In this document: in pieces, positions 8,361 to 13,054 of the stretch | How positions within the stretch are numbered: position 1 is the first letter of the stretch | How the letters are laid out: each line of letters opens with the position of its first letter | Origin: Alteromonadaceae bacterium | GTDB taxonomy: Bacteria > Pseudomonadota > Gammaproteobacteria > Pseudomonadales > Oleiphilaceae | Assembly: GCA_013393545.1 (NCBI GenBank) | Contig: JABXHG010000142.1 | Location: 1-13,054, forward strand | Length of the DNA: 13,054 nucleotides | Direction of reading: 5' to 3' | The notes under the pieces: generated by a model | What the model was told of the DNA's origin: nothing | What the model saw: the letters and a program-made list of their open reading frames with translations, nothing else | Database searches by the model: none | Program-made: the position numbers and the translations under genes

Positions 8361-8836
8361 TTAACCCAGTTTACGGTTGAGGCGATCCAGCACGGCCGTC
8401 AGCACCGGCCAGACCAGGGCGCCGGTTGCCGCCGGCCAGAGATAGACAAAACCCGGGCTGTCTGCCCCCACCAGTTGTTTGAGAAAGTGCACCAGCATCT
8501 GGTTGGTACCCAGAATCAGAAATACCACCAGGCACTGCTGAGGGAGCGGATACATACGCAGGCGCTGGTGCATCGCCAGCACCAGAAAAGCGATAACCGC
8601 CATGGCAGCGGCGTTAATGCCCAGCGCAGTCCCCTCCAGAGAATCCAGCAACAGGCCCAGGCAGCCCGCCAGCAACACGCCGAACTGGGCCGGTGCCCGG
8701 AAGGTCCAGTAAAACACCACCAGGCCCAGCCATTCCGGCCGAAAGGCCAGCCAGTCAACAGGAAACAGGGATATGCTGAGCACCAGCGCGACCACGACCG
8801 ACAACACAAACAACGGATAACTGATTACCGACAGCA

Positions 8837-8837
<1 letters not shown>
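8361..8837 (-). CDS. mreD: Rod shape-determining protein MreD
   Basis: A 158-residue, very hydrophobic inner-membrane protein of the MreD family (E. coli 162 residues). MreD works with MreC, RodA and PBP2 in the elongasome that inserts peptidoglycan along the cylinder. Hydrophobic stretches lie at about 4-27, 35-45, 51-66, 72-88, 100-119 and 130-146, fitting five or six membrane helices. A short charged tail (DRLNRKLG) follows. The start is ATG 8837, whose first base is the last base of the mreC stop (TGATG, 1-nt overlap), indicating translational coupling. Sequence in this family is weakly conserved, so identification rests on length, hydropathy and its fixed place between mreC and maf. Confidence 0.93.
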
Positions 8838-10868
<2,031 letters not shown>

Positions 10869-10956
10869 GGCAGCATTGCGGGTTTCGGGGCTTTACTTTA
10901 TGACCATTTGTGCAGAGTTTTTGCGGAGCTTTCGGGGTCCATCGTGATTGGGATTC

Positions 10957-10965
10957 TGGTAATAT
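10957..10965 (+). promoter_or_regulatory. Predicted extended -10 promoter of gatCAB
   Basis: TGGTAATAT fits the extended -10 form TGnTATAAT, with hexamer TAATAT at 10960-10965 (4 of 6). No convincing -35 hexamer lies 16-18 nt upstream, which is tolerable for extended -10 promoters. Transcription would start near 10972, leaving a leader of about 33 nt that contains the gatC ribosome site TGGAGG (10995-11000). It is the only good candidate in the 213-nt divergent gap on this strand. Confidence 0.5.
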
Positions 10966-11004
10966 ACCTGCTTTCTTTTCAGGCAAATTCAATCTGGAGG
11001 CAAC

Positions 11005-11292
11005 GTGAGCATTTCCCGCGAGGACATTGAGAAAGTTGCCGTGCTCGCCCGCATCAAGGTGGATGACGAGCAGGTATCGGCACTCGAGAAAGATCTCGGG
11101 AACATCCTGGATCTGGTGGACCAGCTGGGGGCGGCGGATACCGATTCGGTGGAGCCAATGGCGCATCCGCTGGATGCGGTGCAGAAGCTGCGGGCCGATG
11201 AGGTGACGGAAACCAACCAGCGCGAGGCATTTCAGGCCATTGCGCCGGCCACTGAAGACGGTTTGTACCTGGTACCCAAGGTTATTGAGTGA
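11005..11292 (+). CDS. gatC: Asp-tRNA(Asn)/Glu-tRNA(Gln) amidotransferase subunit C
   Basis: A 95-residue GatC, the usual length. It is the small non-catalytic subunit that wraps GatA and GatB and stabilises the heterotrimer that converts Glu-tRNA(Gln) to Gln-tRNA(Gln) and/or Asp-tRNA(Asn) to Asn-tRNA(Asn). Family features seen are the N-terminal ISREDIEKVAVLARI helix, a central LVDQLGAADTDSVEPMAHP segment with the typical D-T-x-x-V-x-P-M-A-H-P pattern, the LRADEVTETN motif and the C-terminal EDGLYLVPKVIE. Start is GTG 11005, preceded by TGGAGG at a short 4-nt spacing; it gives the S-I-S-R-E-D N-terminus expected for the family. First gene of the gatCAB operon, divergent from mreB, and 57 nt before gatA. 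Confidence 0.96.
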   Translation: MSISREDIEKVAVLARIKVDDEQVSALEKDLGNILDLVDQLGAADTDSVEPMAHPLDAVQKLRADEVTETNQREAFQAIAPATEDGLYLVPKVIE

Positions 11293-11349
11293 GCCACTGG
11301 CTGTAACCACGCAGTTTGGCCATCCATCCCAGAGATTTCAGGATTCACG

Positions 11350-12807
11350 ATGCATAACAAGTCTGTAGCAGAGCTTTCCCGGGAACTGGAGAGCGGGAAT
11401 GTTTCCAGTGTGGAACTGGCACAGCAGTTCCTGGAGCGCGTGAAGCGCGAAGATGAGAAGTACAACAGTTTTATTACCGTTTCCGAAGATCAGGCGCTGG
11501 CCGAGGCAAAGGCCGCTGATGAGATGCGCGCTGCCGGCAAGGCCACGCCCTGGACCGGGGTGCCCTTTGCCCACAAGGATATTTTCTGCACCAATGGCGT
11601 TCGCACCACCTGCGGCTCGAAGATGCTGGAAAACTTTGTTCCGCCCTATGATTCAACCGTGACAGCCAATTTCCGTGCCGCCGGCGCGGTGTGCCTGGGC
11701 AAGACCAACATGGACGAATTCGCCATGGGCTCTTCCAGTGAGTCCAGCTATTACGGCGCCACCACCAACCCCTGGGGGCTTGGCGCGGGCGACAAGCGGG
11801 TGCCCGGTGGCTCCTCCGGTGGTTCGGCAGCAGCCGTGGCGGCGCGTCTGGTGCCGGCGGCAACCGGTACCGACACGGGCGGCTCCATCCGCCAGCCGGC
11901 GGCTCTGTGCGGCATTACCGGCCTGAAGCCGACCTACGGCCGGGTGTCCCGTTACGGCATGATTGCCTTCGCCTCCTCTCTGGACCAGGGCGGCCCCATG
12001 GCGCGCACCGCCGAAGACGCGGCCCTGATGATGAACGTGATGGCCGGCCATGATCCGAAGGACTCCACCTGCATCGACCGTGCGGTGCCGGATTACACCG
12101 CCACCCTGAACGAGCCCTTGAAAGGCCTGAAGATTGGCCTGCCGAAGGAATACTTCAGCGAGCAGCTATCGCCGGCGATGGAAGAGCAGGTTCGTAACGC
12201 TATCCGCGAATACGAGAAGCTGGGCGCCACGGTGAAGGAAGTCGCCCTGCCCAATGCCAAGCTGGCCATCGCGGCCTACTACGTGATTGCCCCGGCCGAG
12301 GCCTCCGCCAACCTGTCCCGCTTCGATGGCGTTCGCTACGGCTACCGCTGCGAGAACCCGAAAGACCTGATGGATATGTACACCCGCACCCGGGCCGAAG
12401 GCTTTGGCAGCGAGGTAAAGCGTCGGATCCTGGTGGGCACCTACGCCCTGTCTCATGGCTACTACGACGCCTATTACCTGCAGGCGCAGAAGGTTCGCCG
12501 CCTGATCCAGCAGGATTTCCTGAATGCGTTCAACGAAGTGGACGTGCTGATGAGCCCGGTTACGCCCTCCCCCGCGTTTGCGCAAGGCGAAAAGACCACC
12601 GATCCGGTGTCCATGTACCTGGAAGACGTGTTCACCATTGCCATCAACCTGGCGGGCATTCCGGCCATGTCGGTACCGGCCGGCTTTGTCGACGGGCTGC
12701 CGGTGGGGCTGCAGATCATCGGCAACCACTTCTCCGAAGCCCGGTTGCTGAACGCCGCCCATCAGTTCCAGCAGGTGACTGACTGGCACCAGCGTGAACC
12801 CAAATAA
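11350..12807 (+). CDS. gatA: Asp-tRNA(Asn)/Glu-tRNA(Gln) amidotransferase subunit A
   Basis: A 485-residue amidase-signature enzyme that releases ammonia from glutamine; the ammonia is channelled to GatB for tRNA amidation. The Ser-cisSer-Lys catalytic triad is complete: Lys76 in VPFAHKDIF, cis-Ser155 in PGGSSGGSA, and nucleophile Ser179 in [12 protein letters not shown]. Other family blocks include [20 protein letters not shown] (117-136), [20 protein letters not shown] (about 190-209), [11 protein letters not shown], and the C-terminal [20 protein letters not shown]. Length matches GatA from other bacteria (about 483-490). ATG 11350 has AGGA 6 nt upstream. The 57-nt gap after gatC shows no hairpin, so the genes are probably cotranscribed. 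Codon choice is strongly C/G-ending, as expected for a well-expressed core gene. Confidence 0.98.
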   Translation: MHNKSVAELSRELESGNVSSVELAQQFLERVKREDEKYNSFITVSEDQALAEAKAADEMRAAGKATPWTGVPFAHKDIFCTNGVRTTCGSKMLENFVPPYDSTVTANFRAAGAVCLGKTNMDEFAMGSSSESSYYGATTNPWGLGAGDKRVPGGSSGGSAAAVAARLVPAATGTDTGGSIRQPAALCGITGLKPTYGRVSRYGMIAFASSLDQGGPMARTAEDAALMMNVMAGHDPKDSTCIDRAVPDYTATLNEPLKGLKIGLPKEYFSEQLSPAMEEQVRNAIREYEKLGATVKEVALPNAKLAIAAYYVIAPAEASANLSRFDGVRYGYRCENPKDLMDMYTRTRAEGFGSEVKRRILVGTYALSHGYYDAYYLQAQKVRRLIQQDFLNAFNEVDVLMSPVTPSPAFAQGEKTTDPVSMYLEDVFTIAINLAGIPAMSVPAGFVDGLPVGLQIIGNHFSEARLLNAAHQFQQVTDWHQREPK

Positions 12808-12829
12808 GCCCGACAGAGGAGACGAACAC

Positions 12830-13054
12830 ATGCAGTGGGATATCGTGATCGGGCTGGAAATACACGTTCAGCTCGCCACCCAGACCAAGATTTTCTCCGG
12901 CTCCAGCACCGCCTATGGCGCCGAACCCAACACCCAGGCCAACGCAGTGGACCTGGCCATGCCGGGCATGCTGCCGGTACCGAACGAAAACGCGTTCCGT
13001 TATGCGGTCATGTTCGGCCTGGCCACCAACGCCGAGATTGGCCGTCGCTCGGTG
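12830..13054 (+). CDS. gatB: Asp-tRNA(Asn)/Glu-tRNA(Gln) amidotransferase subunit B, 3'-truncated by window edge
   Basis: The first 75 codons of gatB, too short to stand out by ORF length alone. The N-terminus carries the GatB signature [19 protein letters not shown] (residues 6-24), then the [20 protein letters not shown] region (34-53), which belongs to the cradle domain that phosphorylates and amidates the mischarged tRNA. GatB is normally about 480 residues, so over 400 lie past the window. ATG 12830 has AGAGGAGA (12815-12822) with GGAG 8 nt upstream and follows the gatA stop by 22 nt, so it is the third gene of a gatC-gatA-gatB operon. The sequence stays open to the last base. Confidence 0.96.
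   Translation, partial: MQWDIVIGLEIHVQLATQTKIFSGSSTAYGAEPNTQANAVDLAMPGMLPVPNENAFRYAVMFGLATNAEIGRRSV

Noticed and set aside
11293..11349. A terminator or small RNA in the 57-nt gatC-gatA gap.
   Set aside because: No stem with T-tract or other structure is evident; only the gatA ribosome site (AGGA, 11340-11343) is recognisable.

Overview
The window is a stretch of core chromosome from a gammaproteobacterium of roughly 58-60% G+C. The gene order mreB-mreC-mreD-maf-rng-yhdP-nit, divergent from gatC-gatA-gatB, is the arrangement I know from Pseudomonas. Protein sequences and the mgtE-yjgA neighbourhood suggest a Marinobacter-like marine relative; the genus is an inference. No phage, plasmid, CRISPR, transposase or rRNA/tRNA gene is visible.

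Layout. (1) Positions 1-1586, plus strand: the 3' three quarters of mgtE (magnesium channel, cut by the window edge), then yjgA/darP (ribosome maturation factor) 8 nt downstream. (2) Positions 1587-1746: a convergent intergenic gap filled by a palindromic element with two 28-nt inverted arms. (3) Positions 1747-10791, minus strand: seven tightly packed genes read in the order mreB, mreC, mreD, maf, rng, yhdP, nit. Spacing runs from a 4-nt overlap to a 32-nt gap, so they are very probably one operon. (4) Positions 10792-11004: the divergent control region, with a good sigma70-type promoter for mreB and an extended -10 promoter for gatC. (5) Positions 11005-13054, plus strand: gatC, gatA and the first 75 codons of gatB, encoding the tRNA-dependent amidotransferase.

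The minus-strand operon is mostly about the envelope. MreB, MreC and MreD form the cell-elongation scaffold, and YhdP is an AsmA-like envelope-spanning protein linked to phospholipid supply to the outer membrane. Three housekeeping enzymes travel with them: Maf (nucleotide pyrophosphatase), RNase G and a Nit-type amidase that probably clears deaminated glutathione. GatCAB makes Gln-tRNA(Gln) and/or Asn-tRNA(Asn) from mischarged precursors.

I see no new biological system here. The points most worth a second look are: mreC, which seems to lack a conventional start where homology and the Shine-Dalgarno sequence place it and has AUU there instead; the long palindrome after nit, whose two imperfect pairs become G-U wobbles only in the minus-strand RNA; and the nit-yjgA junction, where tldD, expected from Pseudomonas synteny, is missing and yjgA is inverted.
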